A stretch of 64,000 nt of DNA from Mallotus nudiflorus (taxonomy: Eukaryota; Streptophyta; Magnoliopsida; Malpighiales; Euphorbiaceae), in NCBI GenBank assembly GCA_947683625.1, contig CANTUR010000112.1, positions 1,116,501 through 1,180,500 on the forward strand, read 5' to 3'. This document shows, in pieces, positions 63,951 through 64,000 of this stretch. The notes beneath the pieces were generated by a model, which ran no database searches, had not been told where the DNA came from, and was given only the letters and a program-made list of their open reading frames with translations. The stretch's first letter is position 1; each line of letters starts with the position of its first letter. The position numbers and the translations under genes are program-made.

Positions 63951-64000
63951 AATGATATTGGAACTTAAACTGTCTTAAAAAATATTACCAATTGATGTAC

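Larger units (their letters stand above)
58154..64000 (+). mobile_element. Tat-type Ty3/gypsy retrotransposon, truncated by the window end
   Basis: It has a 5' LTR (58,154-58,584) and a primer-binding-site-like stretch (58,586-58,603, TGGCACTATTTGTGG), then gag, protease, RT, RNase H, a second RNase H and integrase on the plus strand. The second RNase H domain and the RT wording (CPKDNYPLPTID) identify the Tat branch. The 3' LTR is outside the window, so the TSD cannot be tested. The 5' boundary is uncertain by up to about 25 bp because it abuts the copia derivative. Confidence 0.87.

Overview
This window is nuclear DNA from a dicot-like flowering plant. It is very AT-rich, the genes have GT-AG introns, and most of the length is layered transposable elements of plant lineages (SIRE copia, Tekay and Tat gypsy, CACTA, Mutator-like, hAT). 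The species cannot be named from the sequence. There are no bacterial features, CRISPR arrays, rRNA or tRNA genes that I can support.

Genic part (about 1.2-12.9 kb). Two host genes look intact, both on the minus strand. One is a two-exon LEA_2/NDR1-HIN1-like membrane protein (255 aa). Its last 28 residues sit in a small exon 2.4 kb downstream of exon 1. The other is a ten-exon pinin-like nuclear protein (422 aa), a splicing/exon-junction factor; all its exon joins were worked out here and the reading frame closes exactly. Bases 1-211 are the 3' end of an LTR of the same family as the element at the far right end.

Transposon part (about 16.9-64 kb). Four nested layers can be resolved with target-site duplications (TSDs). 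(1) A hAT element (about 16.9-33.5 kb), whose transposase is cut by a full-length Tekay-type Ty3/gypsy element (18,956-29,574; 5-bp TSD CCATT). (2) A Mutator-like element bounded by inverted repeats and a perfect 9-bp TSD (TTAAAAATA), 34,102-49,864. Without later insertions it was only about 1.86 kb, and it carries fragments of a pentatricopeptide-repeat (PPR) gene, so it is a candidate Pack-MULE. (3) Inside it, a non-autonomous CACTA element (34,671-38,506; 3-bp TSD ACC). (4) Also inside it, a SIRE-type copia element (39,515-49,569) that interrupts the PPR reading frame. Further right are a deletion derivative of another SIRE-like copia (about 54.6-58.15 kb) and a Tat-type gypsy with two RNase H domains that runs off the window end.

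All the retroelements are dead: frames are broken by many stop codons and frameshifts, and several catalytic acidic residues are replaced through G-to-A changes. The window is thus two quiet host genes beside a fossil stack of insertions. The most interesting object is the PPR-carrying Mutator-like element.
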